This document shows, one piece after another, positions 6,834 through 15,174 of a stretch of 21,047 bases of DNA. Both the position numbers and the translations under genes were made by a program. Origin of the DNA: JAKSUT01 sp045616505 (GTDB taxonomy: Bacteria; Cyanobacteriota; Vampirovibrionia; Gastranaerophilales; Gastranaerophilaceae); contig JAZLGV010000043.1 of NCBI GenBank assembly GCA_045616505.1, positions 1 through 21,047 on the forward strand. Direction: 5' to 3'. The stretch's first letter is position 1; each line of letters starts with the position of its first letter. The notes under the pieces are model-generated. The model saw only the letters and a list, made by a program, of their open reading frames with translations, ran no database searches and was not told the origin of the DNA.

Positions 6834-7091
6834 TTATGCCGTAATTTTTGTTTTGTATTCAATTAAACATTGTGCAAGTTGGTCAGGACAGCTTGATGTT
6901 TTATCACCACAAGTTATTCCTTGAAGTCTTTTTATAACTTCATCAATTTCCATTCCTTTTACAAGGCTTGCAATTCCCAAATGGTTTCCAGGGCAACCGC
7001 CGATAAATTCAGTTGAAACAATTTTGTTATCTTCAATTTCTAAATTTATTTGTCTGCAACAAATGTTTTGTGGATAGTAAGTTATTTTCAT
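6834..7091 (-). CDS. TSCPD-domain protein (TIGR03905-like)
   Basis: 85 residues, the typical length of the stand-alone TSCPD family, related to a cysteine-rich domain at the C-terminus of some ribonucleotide reductases. The namesake motif is intact: KTSSCPDQLAQCL (residues 64-76). Six cysteines (C11, C12, C33, C61, C68, C75) could bind a metal or Fe-S group. The conserved GGCPGNHLGI is also seen. AGAGG nine bases before the ATG is the ribosome site. The family's exact function is not established. It is divergent from mtaB and may be co-transcribed with the cupin downstream. Confidence 0.9.
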   Translation of the reverse strand: MKITYYPQNICCRQINLEIEDNKIVSTEFIGGCPGNHLGIASLVKGMEIDEVIKRLQGITCGDKTSSCPDQLAQCLIEYKTKITA

Positions 7092-7153
7092 TTTTGTAAA
7101 ACCTCTTGTTTCTTTCTTCTTTACATATTATCATAAAAACTTGACTATGCGTA

Positions 7154-7159
7154 TATAAT
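7154..7159 (+). promoter_or_regulatory. Candidate -10 box for mtaB
   Basis: TATAAT at 7154-7159 in the 111-base divergent intergenic region. No good -35 lies at 16-18 bp. Transcription would start near 7166, leaving a leader of about 37 bases before the ATG at 7203. Confidence 0.4.
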
Positions 7160-7202
7160 CAATAGAAAATAAAAGGGTAAAAAGCAGATAAGTCGGAATA
7201 AT

Positions 7203-8492
7203 ATGCAAAAATTTATTATACAAAATATGGGTTGTAAATCTAATCAATTAGAAGGTGCGTTGATTACTGAAAAATTGGTGAATTCTGACTATGAAAATGT
7301 AAAAAAAATCGAAGATGCAGATATTTTCATTTTAAATTCTTGTTCTGTTACTCATAAATCTGATAACGAAGCCTTGTATATTTTGCGTCACGCAAAACAT
7401 AAAAATCCTAATATAACAACTGTTTTGACTGGTTGTGTTGCTCAATTAGAAAAAGAAAATTTGTTAAAAGAGGACTATATTGATATAGTTTTAGGTAATG
7501 ATGACAAGTTGAATATATTATCTTTTTTGCCTAAAAAACAATCAAAAGTATCAGATATTATGAGTCAAAATACATTTACAGAAGTGTTGTTGCATGATTT
7601 ATCAAAAACACGTGCAAATTTAAAAATTCAAGATGGATGTGATAATAGATGTACTTATTGCACAATTTGTCTTGCAAGAGGAAAAAGTCGTTCTGCTTCA
7701 ATTTCATTTCTATTGGAACAAATAAAAATTTTTGAAGATGCAGGTTTTAAAGAAATCGTGCTAACAGGAATAAATATTGGTCAATGGAAAAGAGTTGATA
7801 ACGGTGTTGAAAAAAATCTGTTAGACCTTTTAAAAGAAATTGAAGAAAAAACAAATATTGAAAGATATAGGTTAGGTTCTTTAAATCCTTTAGAAATAAG
7901 TGATGAGTTTTTAGAATTTTTAAGTCAATCTAAAAAATTCTGTCCGCATTTTCACCTTTCTTTGCAGTCTTTGTGCGATAAAACTTTGAAGAATATGAAT
8001 AGAAAAAACACGGCACAAGATGCGATTGTCTTGATAGAAAAAATTACAAAAAAATTTGAAAACGCTTTTATCGGCGCAGATATAATTGCAGGGTTTCCAA
8101 ATGAAACAGAAGAAGATTTTGAAGAAACTTTGCGTAATTTGAAAAAATCAGGACTAACAAAAATTCATACATTCCCTTATTCAAAAAGAAAAAATACCGT
8201 TGCTGCAAGTATGGAAAATCAAGTTTCTGATGTTGAAAAAAATCGCAGAGCAGATATTATAAAAGAACTTTCAAATGAAAAATATTTAGAATTTTTGAAA
8301 AAGAATAAAGGTAAAATTTTAAACGTAATGATTGAAAAAAAACGTGATAAAACTACAGGCTTTTTGAAAGGTGTTTCTGAAAATTATATTCAAATTTTGA
8401 TAAATTCAAAAGATGACTCTTTAAAAAATACTATTCAAAAAGTTATAATCCAAGATACGGATAAATATGTTTTAGGAACAATTTTTCAATAA
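7203..8492 (+). CDS. mtaB: tRNA t6A37 methylthiotransferase MtaB
   Basis: A radical-SAM enzyme that adds a methylthio group to t6A37 of ANN-decoding tRNAs, giving ms2t6A. 429 residues, standard length. The N-terminal UPF0004 domain has its three Fe-S cysteines: C11 (NMGCKSNQ), C47 (NSCSVT) and C78 (TGCVAQ). The radical-SAM domain has C146-x3-C150-x2-C153 (GCDNRCTYC), followed by ARGKSRS. A TRAM-like RNA-binding segment ends the protein (about 365-429). GCKSNQ and NSCSVTH favour MtaB over MiaB or RimO. The ribosome site is weak (GGA at 7195-7197). The last 50 bases overlap the 3' end of a convergent TPR gene. Confidence 0.95.
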   Translation: MQKFIIQNMGCKSNQLEGALITEKLVNSDYENVKKIEDADIFILNSCSVTHKSDNEALYILRHAKHKNPNITTVLTGCVAQLEKENLLKEDYIDIVLGNDDKLNILSFLPKKQSKVSDIMSQNTFTEVLLHDLSKTRANLKIQDGCDNRCTYCTICLARGKSRSASISFLLEQIKIFEDAGFKEIVLTGINIGQWKRVDNGVEKNLLDLLKEIEEKTNIERYRLGSLNPLEISDEFLEFLSQSKKFCPHFHLSLQSLCDKTLKNMNRKNTAQDAIVLIEKITKKFENAFIGADIIAGFPNETEEDFEETLRNLKKSGLTKIHTFPYSKRKNTVAASMENQVSDVEKNRRADIIKELSNEKYLEFLKKNKGKILNVMIEKKRDKTTGFLKGVSENYIQILINSKDDSLKNTIQKVIIQDTDKYVLGTIFQ

Positions 8493-9780
8493 ATGTTCTG
8501 TGTTTTTTCTTGCTTTTTACGATATAAATTTCTTTTAGCAATATTTTGTATGCATCAAATTGTTTTGAAGCATAAATTTCAGCTTTGATTTCTTTAGGTA
8601 GTTCTTTATAGTGTTTTCTAGGTGAAGAAAGTTGAATGTAGTCAATTGAAGCTCCAGGTTCAAGTATGTTGTCAGGAGTTACAACTTGTTTGTTTACTTC
8701 ATATAAAACATTGTCGCCATCTTTGAATACGAATTGAAGATATACGTTTTTCATTTCTAGCAAAGATTTGTTTTTAAATCTAAATATGAAATCAATTTTG
8801 TAAGTTCTAAATATTCTGTTTGTTCTAATTCTACCGACAGCAGTATCTATATCAAAATCTGCTAATTTTACAATGTTTTCAATATAGTAATTTTTAACTT
8901 TTTTGATTTTAAATTTATATAAATCTGCTTGTACGTAGTTTCCTCTTGATTCTTCGTATTCAGACAAACCTGTTAATAATGCTAGATATTCTTTGTAATT
9001 TATTAAATGAGGAGCTTCCTTGAATACTTCATCAAAATATTTGCAAGATTTTACAGGATCTTTTGCAATTAATAAAATTGCTAATTGATATTTTATAAGT
9101 GGAGAATTGATAAGTTTTTTTGCATCATATAGATGTTCAATTGCTTCATCTGCTTTATTTTGTTTAACTTTGTCTTCTGCAAGATAGACTAAAGAAGAAG
9201 CGATTTTTTCATTAAGTGTTTTTGTGTTTTTGTTTTTATGTAATGTTCCATAATAAACTTTTGATTTGTTGTATTTTTGTTGGGCTAAATCAAAACGATT
9301 TTGTTCAAAATATTTATCTCCAAGAGATTCGAATATTTCTCCTTTGTATGTGATAAGTTTTGTTTTTGGTTTTTCGCCAATACCGTTCATTACTGCTTCT
9401 GCTTCACCATAGCGTTTATTATTGATTAAGAATTTTGAGAATTCAAATTTAGGTTTAAATTCGTGATATGGAGCTTTATTTATAGCAGATTTGTATTCTT
9501 CTTCTGCTGTTTTCATATCGCCTTTTAATTCATATAACAAAGCAAGTTTTAAACTTACTGAGTATGAACCAGGTTTTAGTGATTTTAAATATTCGCTTTT
9601 TGCAATCATTACATCAAGAGTTTCGTCATCAATTTTTTCTTCTTCTTGTTGCGCTCTTATATGTTCTTCGACATTTATTGTATTAAGGGTGTATGCAACT
9701 ATTCCTATTGTCGTTATTAAGGCAAATAAGAATGAAAATAATATTGTTTTTAAATATCCGATTATGGTTTGTTTATTCAT
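8443..9780 (-). CDS. Membrane-anchored TPR-like protein
   Basis: I set the start at 9780: ATGAATAA overlaps the mgtC stop codon and AGGAAAA lies just upstream, whereas a start further upstream (9813) lacks this support. This gives 445 residues. One N-terminal membrane helix (about residues 11-32), then a Glu-rich linker and several TPR-like helical pairs from about 60 to 290 (for example LALLYELKGDMKTAEEEYKS). The C-terminal third looks like a beta-rich domain (FIFRFKNKSLLEMKNVYLQF). The topology suggests a single-span protein that presents a protein-binding scaffold; which side it faces is uncertain. No family name recognised. Translationally coupled to mgtC by an 8-base overlap. The 3' end runs 50 bases into convergent mtaB. 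Confidence 0.8.
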   Translation of the reverse strand: MNKQTIIGYLKTILFSFLFALITTIGIVAYTLNTINVEEHIRAQQEEEKIDDETLDVMIAKSEYLKSLKPGSYSVSLKLALLYELKGDMKTAEEEYKSAINKAPYHEFKPKFEFSKFLINNKRYGEAEAVMNGIGEKPKTKLITYKGEIFESLGDKYFEQNRFDLAQQKYNKSKVYYGTLHKNKNTKTLNEKIASSLVYLAEDKVKQNKADEAIEHLYDAKKLINSPLIKYQLAILLIAKDPVKSCKYFDEVFKEAPHLINYKEYLALLTGLSEYEESRGNYVQADLYKFKIKKVKNYYIENIVKLADFDIDTAVGRIRTNRIFRTYKIDFIFRFKNKSLLEMKNVYLQFVFKDGDNVLYEVNKQVVTPDNILEPGASIDYIQLSSPRKHYKELPKEIKAEIYASKQFDAYKILLKEIYIVKSKKKHRTFIEKLFLKHIYPYLGL

Positions 9781-10471
9781 AATTTTCCTGTACTGAAATT
9801 GTTCCAGCACCATCTATTTTTTGTATTTTTCTGTAAATTTCATTTATGTCTATGTCTGAAGTAGCAATAATGCTTGCTGTGATTTCATATTCGTTGTTTT
9901 CCATAATTTTTTTTGAAATTTTTTGTAATGTTCCAACAGATGTCATAAGGTAAGATTGAACATTTTCAGCATTTTTTTCTTCACAAGTGACAGAAATTTG
10001 AATGTTTTTTGTGTTTTTAGTGCTTTGTTTAAGAAAGTTTTTTTCAACAGTTCTAATTGCAACTAAAACTAAAACGCAAACAATAGTTGCACCTATTGCA
10101 AGTGCAATCATTCCTGTTCCGCAAGCCATACCAATAGCTGCCACAATCCATAATGTTGCGGCTGTCGTAAGTCCATAAACTGAAGCCCCGTGCCTTAATA
10201 CTGTACCACCACCGATAAAACCTATACCTGTAAGTATTTGTGCTGCAATTCTGGCAGGGTCCCCAAATGCTTGAGGGTGAATACTATCTGCCGCAAGAGG
10301 GAATGCGTATATTGAAAGAATTGTAAATACGCAAGAGCCTAAACAAACTAAAATATTTGTTCTAAGTCCAGCATATTTGTTTGTCAATTCTCTTTCCAAG
10401 CCAATTGTTGCACCAAGTATAACTGCAAGTATAAATCTTATCAAAATTGTAATATCAAATGAAAGTGGCAA
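9773..10471 (-). CDS. MgtC/SapB-family membrane protein
   Basis: 232 residues. The start is TTG at 10469-10471, chosen because AAGGAG (10479-10484) is correctly placed seven bases upstream. The N-terminal membrane domain shows the MgtC signature: RFILAVILGATIGLERE (12-28) with E26-R-E, AGLRTNILVCLGS, then DPARIAAQILTGIGFIGGG and GLTTAATLW, with about four or five membrane helices up to residue 140. A soluble C-terminal domain (about 150-232) has an ACT-like alternation of strands and helices. In some pathogens MgtC affects F-ATPase and survival at low magnesium, but the broad family is of unsettled function. It follows oppC by 77 bases and overlaps the downstream TPR gene. Confidence 0.93.
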   Translation of the reverse strand: MPLSFDITILIRFILAVILGATIGLERELTNKYAGLRTNILVCLGSCVFTILSIYAFPLAADSIHPQAFGDPARIAAQILTGIGFIGGGTVLRHGASVYGLTTAATLWIVAAIGMACGTGMIALAIGATIVCVLVLVAIRTVEKNFLKQSTKNTKNIQISVTCEEKNAENVQSYLMTSVGTLQKISKKIMENNEYEITASIIATSDIDINEIYRKIQKIDGAGTISVQENYE

Positions 10472-10548
10472 TGCTATTCTCCTTATTTTACACTAAGTTT
10501 AGCACCTATTTTTGTCTATTACAATATATCAAATAGTTGAATAAGTTT

Positions 10549-11610
10549 TTATCTGTTATTGTTTTTTGGATCTAAAATATCTCTTAGGGTATCGCCAAGT
10601 AAATTAAAGCAAAGTACAGCAATAAAAATTAAAAAACCAGGAGTTAAAAGCCAAGGTCTATATAAAATATTGATGTATTCTTGTGCTTCTTTTAGCATAT
10701 TACCCCAACTTGCATCAGGTTGTTGAATACCAAGTCCTAAAAAGCTCAAACCTGATTCTGAAAGAATATAAGAAGGAACACTTAACGTCATTGCAATTAT
10801 TATGTAACTTGTTGTTTGAGGCAAAATATGTTTTGTTATAATTCTGAATTTTGAAGCTCCAATTGATTCTGCGGCTTGGACAAATTCTTGTGTTTTTATT
10901 GATAAAACCATACCTCTGATAACTCTTGCAAATCCTGCCCAGCCAATGAGCGCAAGTATGATTACTATTAAGATAAATCGTTGAACACTTGTCATATTAG
11001 AAGGTAAAATTGCAGCAAGTATTATTAATAGGTAAAAACTAGGAATAGACATGATTGCTTCTGCAAATCTCATCATTATCGCATCGGTTTTTCCACCCAG
11101 ATAGCCTGAAATTCCACCGTATAATAAACCAATTGGAAATAATACGAATAAAGCCAAAAAGCCTATTGTCATTGATATTCTTCCACCAAAGAATAGTCTT
11201 GAAAATACATCTCTGCCATTGATGTCTGTTCCAAGTAAACAAATTCTTCCACCTTTTTCTGTTCCGAATAAGTGGATATTGCAAGGAATTATTCCCAAGA
11301 ATTTATATGGTTCTGCTTTTGTGAAAAATTTTATATAGTATTTTTGAGTTCTATCAAGTTTATATTCGACTGACATTGTGTTTTGGTCAAATTCTCTTTT
11401 GTAGTTGTATGTGTAAGGTCTTGAGAATTTACCGTTTGAATCAATTGTAAAAATAACTGATGGTGGAGCATAAGAAATAGCTCTGTCAGAAAAATTTTTA
11501 GAATAAGGTGCAATAAAATCTGCAAAAAGTAATGTTGCATAGATAAGTGTTAATATTATCAATGCAATTGTTGCAAATTTATCTTTTAGTATTCCTTTTA
11601 AAATTTCCAT
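10549..11610 (-). CDS. oppC: Peptide ABC transporter permease, OppC/DppC type
   Basis: One of the two inner-membrane permeases of an oligopeptide/dipeptide importer. 353 residues, longer than the usual 300. Residues 12-33 form the first membrane helix. A segment of about 85 residues (40-125) follows, before the conserved LLGTDINGRDVFSRLFFG (125-142); this is an enlarged extracytoplasmic insert. Five more helices follow. The cytoplasmic EAA loop for ATPase contact is at about 247-264 (AAESIGASKFRIITKHILP). It starts three bases after the oppB stop with a poor ribosome site, so it is probably coupled. No ATPase genes are found downstream. Confidence 0.95.
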   Translation of the reverse strand: MEILKGILKDKFATIALIILTLIYATLLFADFIAPYSKNFSDRAISYAPPSVIFTIDSNGKFSRPYTYNYKREFDQNTMSVEYKLDRTQKYYIKFFTKAEPYKFLGIIPCNIHLFGTEKGGRICLLGTDINGRDVFSRLFFGGRISMTIGFLALFVLFPIGLLYGGISGYLGGKTDAIMMRFAEAIMSIPSFYLLIILAAILPSNMTSVQRFILIVIILALIGWAGFARVIRGMVLSIKTQEFVQAAESIGASKFRIITKHILPQTTSYIIIAMTLSVPSYILSESGLSFLGLGIQQPDASWGNMLKEAQEYINILYRPWLLTPGFLIFIAVLCFNLLGDTLRDILDPKNNNR

Positions 11611-11613
11611 TTT

Positions 11614-12588
11614 TTATGTTTTTACCCTTATTCTTGGGTCTGTGATGATAAGCATTATATCTGCGAGTAAGTTTCCGATTACAAGCATAATTGCCCCCAT
11701 CATCAAAGATGCCATAACTAAATTTATATCTGATTTTAAAACTGCTTCAAGAATTAATCTTCCAAGTCCAGGATATTGAAAAACATATTCTGTTAAAGCT
11801 GCACCACTTAAAAGAGACGCAAATTCAAACCCAAGAAGTGTGATTAGTGGGTTTAGTGCATTTCTTAGTGCGTGTTTATAAATTACTTTGAATTCAGAAA
11901 GTCCTTTTGCTCTTGCAAATTTAATGTAATCACTATCAAGTACATCAAGTAAATTTGCACGCATTTGTCTTTGCAATCCAGCAAGAGAAATTGTGAATAA
12001 TACCGTTGTTGGCAAAACTAAATGTTTTGCAATATCAAAAACTTGACCAGAAAAATTCATTTCTGCAAAATCATAACTTGTAAGTCCTCCAACAGGGAAA
12101 AGACCTGATTTTACAGCAAAAATTAGAAGTAAAATTGCAAAGAAAAACGATGGAATTGCCATTCCGATACTTGTTAATACTGTAAGAATCCTATCAAGCG
12201 GAGTTTTCCATTTTATTGCAGCAAGGATACCAAGTGGAATTCCTGTTATCCAAGTTAAAAATATAACAAGTGAAGTGAGTAGAAGTGTGTTTGGTATTCG
12301 TTCTTTTAATTTGTCTGCAACTCTTTCTCCTGTTGAACAATAGCCCAAATCGCCTTTGATAAATCCTACTGCCCATTTACCGTATTGAACAATTATAGGT
12401 TTATCAAGTCCAAGTCGTTTGGTTTCTTTTTGTAGGGTTTCTTGTGAAATTGAAGGGTTTAATCTCAATTCTGCAAGAGGATCAACTGGACTTAAACGAA
12501 TTATAAAAAAGCTGACTAACGATACTATAATAAGTAATGGTATCGTTTGTAATATTCTTTTAAGTATGTATTTGAATAAATTGTTCAT
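11614..12588 (-). CDS. oppB: Peptide ABC transporter permease, OppB/DppB type
   Basis: Partner permease of OppC. 324 residues, normal. The N-terminus FKYILKRILQTIPLLIIVSLVSFFIIRLSPVDP is the classic DppB/OppB opening. Six membrane helices are expected. LPTTVL and the EAA loop (about 222-245, FARAKGLSEFKVIYKHALRN) dock the ATPases. The ATG overlaps the oppA stop codon (ATGA, four bases) without a visible ribosome site, so translation is coupled to oppA. Confidence 0.96.
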   Translation of the reverse strand: MNNLFKYILKRILQTIPLLIIVSLVSFFIIRLSPVDPLAELRLNPSISQETLQKETKRLGLDKPIIVQYGKWAVGFIKGDLGYCSTGERVADKLKERIPNTLLLTSLVIFLTWITGIPLGILAAIKWKTPLDRILTVLTSIGMAIPSFFFAILLLIFAVKSGLFPVGGLTSYDFAEMNFSGQVFDIAKHLVLPTTVLFTISLAGLQRQMRANLLDVLDSDYIKFARAKGLSEFKVIYKHALRNALNPLITLLGFEFASLLSGAALTEYVFQYPGLGRLILEAVLKSDINLVMASLMMGAIMLVIGNLLADIMLIITDPRIRVKT

Positions 12589-14423
12589 TTTTTTATAAAT
12601 ATCTCGTCTATATTATATGTTACTCCAGAAAGAGGTGAAGGGTATATGTTTGCAAATTTTTTACGAAGTGCAATTACCCTTTGTGGTGAATACAAGTAAA
12701 TTAAAGGTTTTTCATTATAAATAATTTCTTGGTATCTATCGTATAATTTTTTTCTTTCTTCAAATTTGATTTTCAAAGCTGCATTATCAATTAATTTGTC
12801 AAGTTCTTTTTCCCAAGGCAGGATGTCACTAGTTTTGTCTTGAGGCGTTCTTTGGTTGAAAAGATGTAGAGAACCAAATGAATACCACACGTTTTTTCCG
12901 CTGTGAGGTTCAAGCGGTGAACCTGTTAAACCCATAATGACCAAATCGTAATTAGGATTGTTTACTAATTTGTTTACAAGTGAATTAAATTCAATTGGTT
13001 TGAAATTAACTTTCATTCCTAATTCTTCTAAATCTTGTTTGACCATTACGCCAATAGCTTCACGCTCTGTGTTTCCTGCATTTGTAAATAGGTCTAGTTC
13101 GACTTTATTACCGTTTTTGTCGTAAAGAATTTTGTTTTTTAAGTAAAAACCTGATTGTTTAAGACATGATTTTGCTTTTTCTAAATCTTTTGAGTGTCCG
13201 TCTTTTAGCTTTTTATTAAGATAGATAGAATTTAGGCTTTCTGCTGTGAATAAAGGCGATGCAAGTCCGTTTGCGATGTTATTTACCATTGCATTTCTAT
13301 CTATCGCATAATCTATTGCTGTTCTAAAATTTTTGTCGTTAAGCCAAACTTGTTTTTTTTGAGGAACATAATATTTTCCATTTTTATCTTTGCGAGTATT
13401 TAAATTTATTGAGATAAACATTGTCCCTGTGTCTGCTCCGATGTTGAAAATTTTGTAATCGGAATTTTTTTCTCTTTTTTTGTAAGTTCCAACAGTTGAG
13501 CCTTTAAGAGATATTTCGTCAATTTCTCCTGCTTCAAATTTTAGTATTTCGTTGTTTAAATCTCCAACGATTAAGTAAACTAATTTATCAAGATAAGGAA
13601 GTTTTTGACCTTTTTTATCTATTTCATAGTAGTTAGGATTTCTTTCAAAAACAATTCTTTGGGCTGGAACATATTCTTTTAGTTTAAAAGCTCCGCTAGT
13701 TACCATATTTTTTGGTGGAGTTGTTGTGTTTAAAAAATTGTTGAATGTTTCTTCGTTTGTTTTTACAACTTTTTCAAATACGTGTTTTGGTGCTATTGGA
13801 GTCGATAAATTTCTTAAAAATGGTGCAAATGGTTTTATTGTTTTAAATTGAACAGTATAATTATCAATTTTTGTTATTGTTGGAAGTTTTCCATCAATTA
13901 GAATTGAATCTCTTGTTGATGTATCTCCAAGTCCTTTGAATATTATGTCTTTCCAAGTAAAAACAACGTCATCAGCCGTTATTGGTTTTCCGTCAGTCCA
14001 TTTTATTCCGTGTCTTAAATTTATTGTGTATGTTAGTCCGTCTTTTGAAATAGAAAAAGATTTTGCAAGTTTTGGGATAATTTCTCCTGTTTGTGCATCA
14101 GTTGTAACAAGTCCGTCATACATAATGCTAACCATTGTTGAAGATGTTGCATCTTTTGTGTTGAAAGGGTTAAATGTTTTTGGACCTTCTCCAATTGTTG
14201 AAGATACAAGTTTTCCGCCATAAGTTCCTATTGGGGTTTGAGATTGCCTGTAATCAATTTCATCTATTGTTATATTTTTAGGCTTTTGAGGAAAAATCAC
14301 AGGTGTTTGTAAAACTTTTTCTGTTGTATTCGTGTCTTTTTCTTGAATGTCTTTTTTTATACAACCATGAAATGTTATTGATAACAGAATTAATATTACG
14401 GTTATTTTTAATACTTTTTTCAT
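12585..14423 (-). CDS. oppA: Oligopeptide-binding lipoprotein, OppA/DppA family
   Basis: The extracytoplasmic solute-binding component (SBP_bac_5), 612 residues. An N-terminal lipoprotein signal ends in FHGC with C21 as the lipidation site; Phe at -3 is unusual for a lipobox, where Leu is normal. After a linker (22-60), the core starts with KLVSSTIGEGPKTFNPF and includes MYDGLV, LAKSFSISKDGLTYTINLR and IKWTDGKPITADDVVFTW, all family hallmarks. It captures peptides for OppBC. It is the first Opp gene, 48 bases after the exported hypothetical, with a weak ribosome site (TTAGAAAG). Confidence 0.95.
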   Translation of the reverse strand: MKKVLKITVILILLSITFHGCIKKDIQEKDTNTTEKVLQTPVIFPQKPKNITIDEIDYRQSQTPIGTYGGKLVSSTIGEGPKTFNPFNTKDATSSTMVSIMYDGLVTTDAQTGEIIPKLAKSFSISKDGLTYTINLRHGIKWTDGKPITADDVVFTWKDIIFKGLGDTSTRDSILIDGKLPTITKIDNYTVQFKTIKPFAPFLRNLSTPIAPKHVFEKVVKTNEETFNNFLNTTTPPKNMVTSGAFKLKEYVPAQRIVFERNPNYYEIDKKGQKLPYLDKLVYLIVGDLNNEILKFEAGEIDEISLKGSTVGTYKKREKNSDYKIFNIGADTGTMFISINLNTRKDKNGKYYVPQKKQVWLNDKNFRTAIDYAIDRNAMVNNIANGLASPLFTAESLNSIYLNKKLKDGHSKDLEKAKSCLKQSGFYLKNKILYDKNGNKVELDLFTNAGNTEREAIGVMVKQDLEELGMKVNFKPIEFNSLVNKLVNNPNYDLVIMGLTGSPLEPHSGKNVWYSFGSLHLFNQRTPQDKTSDILPWEKELDKLIDNAALKIKFEERKKLYDRYQEIIYNEKPLIYLYSPQRVIALRKKFANIYPSPLSGVTYNIDEIFIKK

Positions 14424-14471
14424 ACTTTCTAAGGTATCATAAAAAAAGAAACTTTTAACCTGTCTTTGTGT

Positions 14472-15053
14472 TTAATTTTTTAATCTTAAATAAGCATAAG
14501 CATTGTAGTCTATTGACCCGTAGATAAGTCTTACAATGTTATTGTTGCAAGGGATTATTTTTACAAAATTTACTTCTTTTTCATCAAAGTCATAACTTGT
14601 TTCTATTGCTTTTACTCTTGCGATTTTTTTACTAGATTGAAAGAAATCAAGGTATAAATCTTTTCCTTCTTTTGTTGCAATCATTCTATAAAATCCGATA
14701 GGAATATCGGTTCCATCCGGAGTTGTTATTTCTACTGGAAGATTAAGGATTATATATTTTTCTCCTGTTTCTTTTATGTATGTTGTTTCGTTGTCGTCTT
14801 TTATACTTTTTCCATCTAAAGGTCTATCTTTTTTCTTTAGCTTTTTTTGTTGTTTTTCTTTTAAATCATTAACTGTTTTTTCAAATTCTTCATCTGTAAT
14901 TTGTTTTTGATTTGCAAAAGGAATATCAAATCTATTTGTGTATTTTAGTAAATCGCTTAAATCTCCAGCAGAAAAATCAATATCTCCTTCTGCTGCTAGT
15001 GTAGGTAATCCGATTAGTATTGTTGTTATTAATAAAAATAGATGTTTTCTCAT
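14472..15053 (-). CDS. Exported hypothetical protein
   Basis: 193 residues with a clean Sec signal peptide (hydrophobic helix residues 4-19, cleavage near A20/A21, before EGD). The mature part has a Lys/Glu-rich helical section (about 50-85, LKEKQQKKLKKKDRPLDG) and then a probable beta domain (about 95-193) with IILNLPVEITTPDGTDIPIGFYRMIA. No family recognised. The start is certain because it begins the signal peptide, yet there is no ribosome-binding sequence and the -10 box is only six bases upstream. It precedes oppA by 48 bases in the same direction, so it could be part of the Opp operon. Confidence 0.85.
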   Translation of the reverse strand: MRKHLFLLITTILIGLPTLAAEGDIDFSAGDLSDLLKYTNRFDIPFANQKQITDEEFEKTVNDLKEKQQKKLKKKDRPLDGKSIKDDNETTYIKETGEKYIILNLPVEITTPDGTDIPIGFYRMIATKEGKDLYLDFFQSSKKIARVKAIETSYDFDEKEVNFVKIIPCNNNIVRLIYGSIDYNAYAYLRLKN

Positions 15054-15059
15054 ACTATG

Positions 15060-15087
15060 ATTATAATATTATTTTTACTCAAATCAA
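15060..15087 (-). promoter_or_regulatory. Promoter of the exported hypothetical, possibly leaderless
   Basis: On the - strand: TTGATT (15087-15082), a 16-base spacer, and TATAAT (15065-15060). The ATG (15053-15051) follows after just six bases (CATAGT), so the predicted transcription start coincides with the start codon. Confidence 0.65.
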
Positions 15088-15120
15088 TAAAAAACAGAAT
15101 ATTTCATCCGCTTTATGTAT

Positions 15121-15149
15121 TTGAAAAAAATATAAATATAAAGTATAAT
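15121..15149 (+). promoter_or_regulatory. Sigma-70-type promoter of the large TPR gene
   Basis: TTGAAA (15121-15126), a 17-base spacer, TATAAT (15144-15149), close to consensus. Transcription would start near 15156 and AAAGG (15161-15165) gives the ribosome site. It is divergent from the promoter at 15060-15087. Confidence 0.75.
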
Positions 15150-15174
15150 GAGAAAGTACAAAAGGTATTAATAC

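Noticed and set aside
7141..7159. TTGACT and TATAAT pair upstream of mtaB
   Set aside because: The spacer is only 7 bases, too short for a -35/-10 pair. Only the -10 is kept as a weak candidate.
9781..9813. Upstream start for the TPR protein at 9813
   Set aside because: It adds residues inside mgtC with no ribosome site, while the 9780 ATG has AGGAAAA and the classic stop-start overlap.
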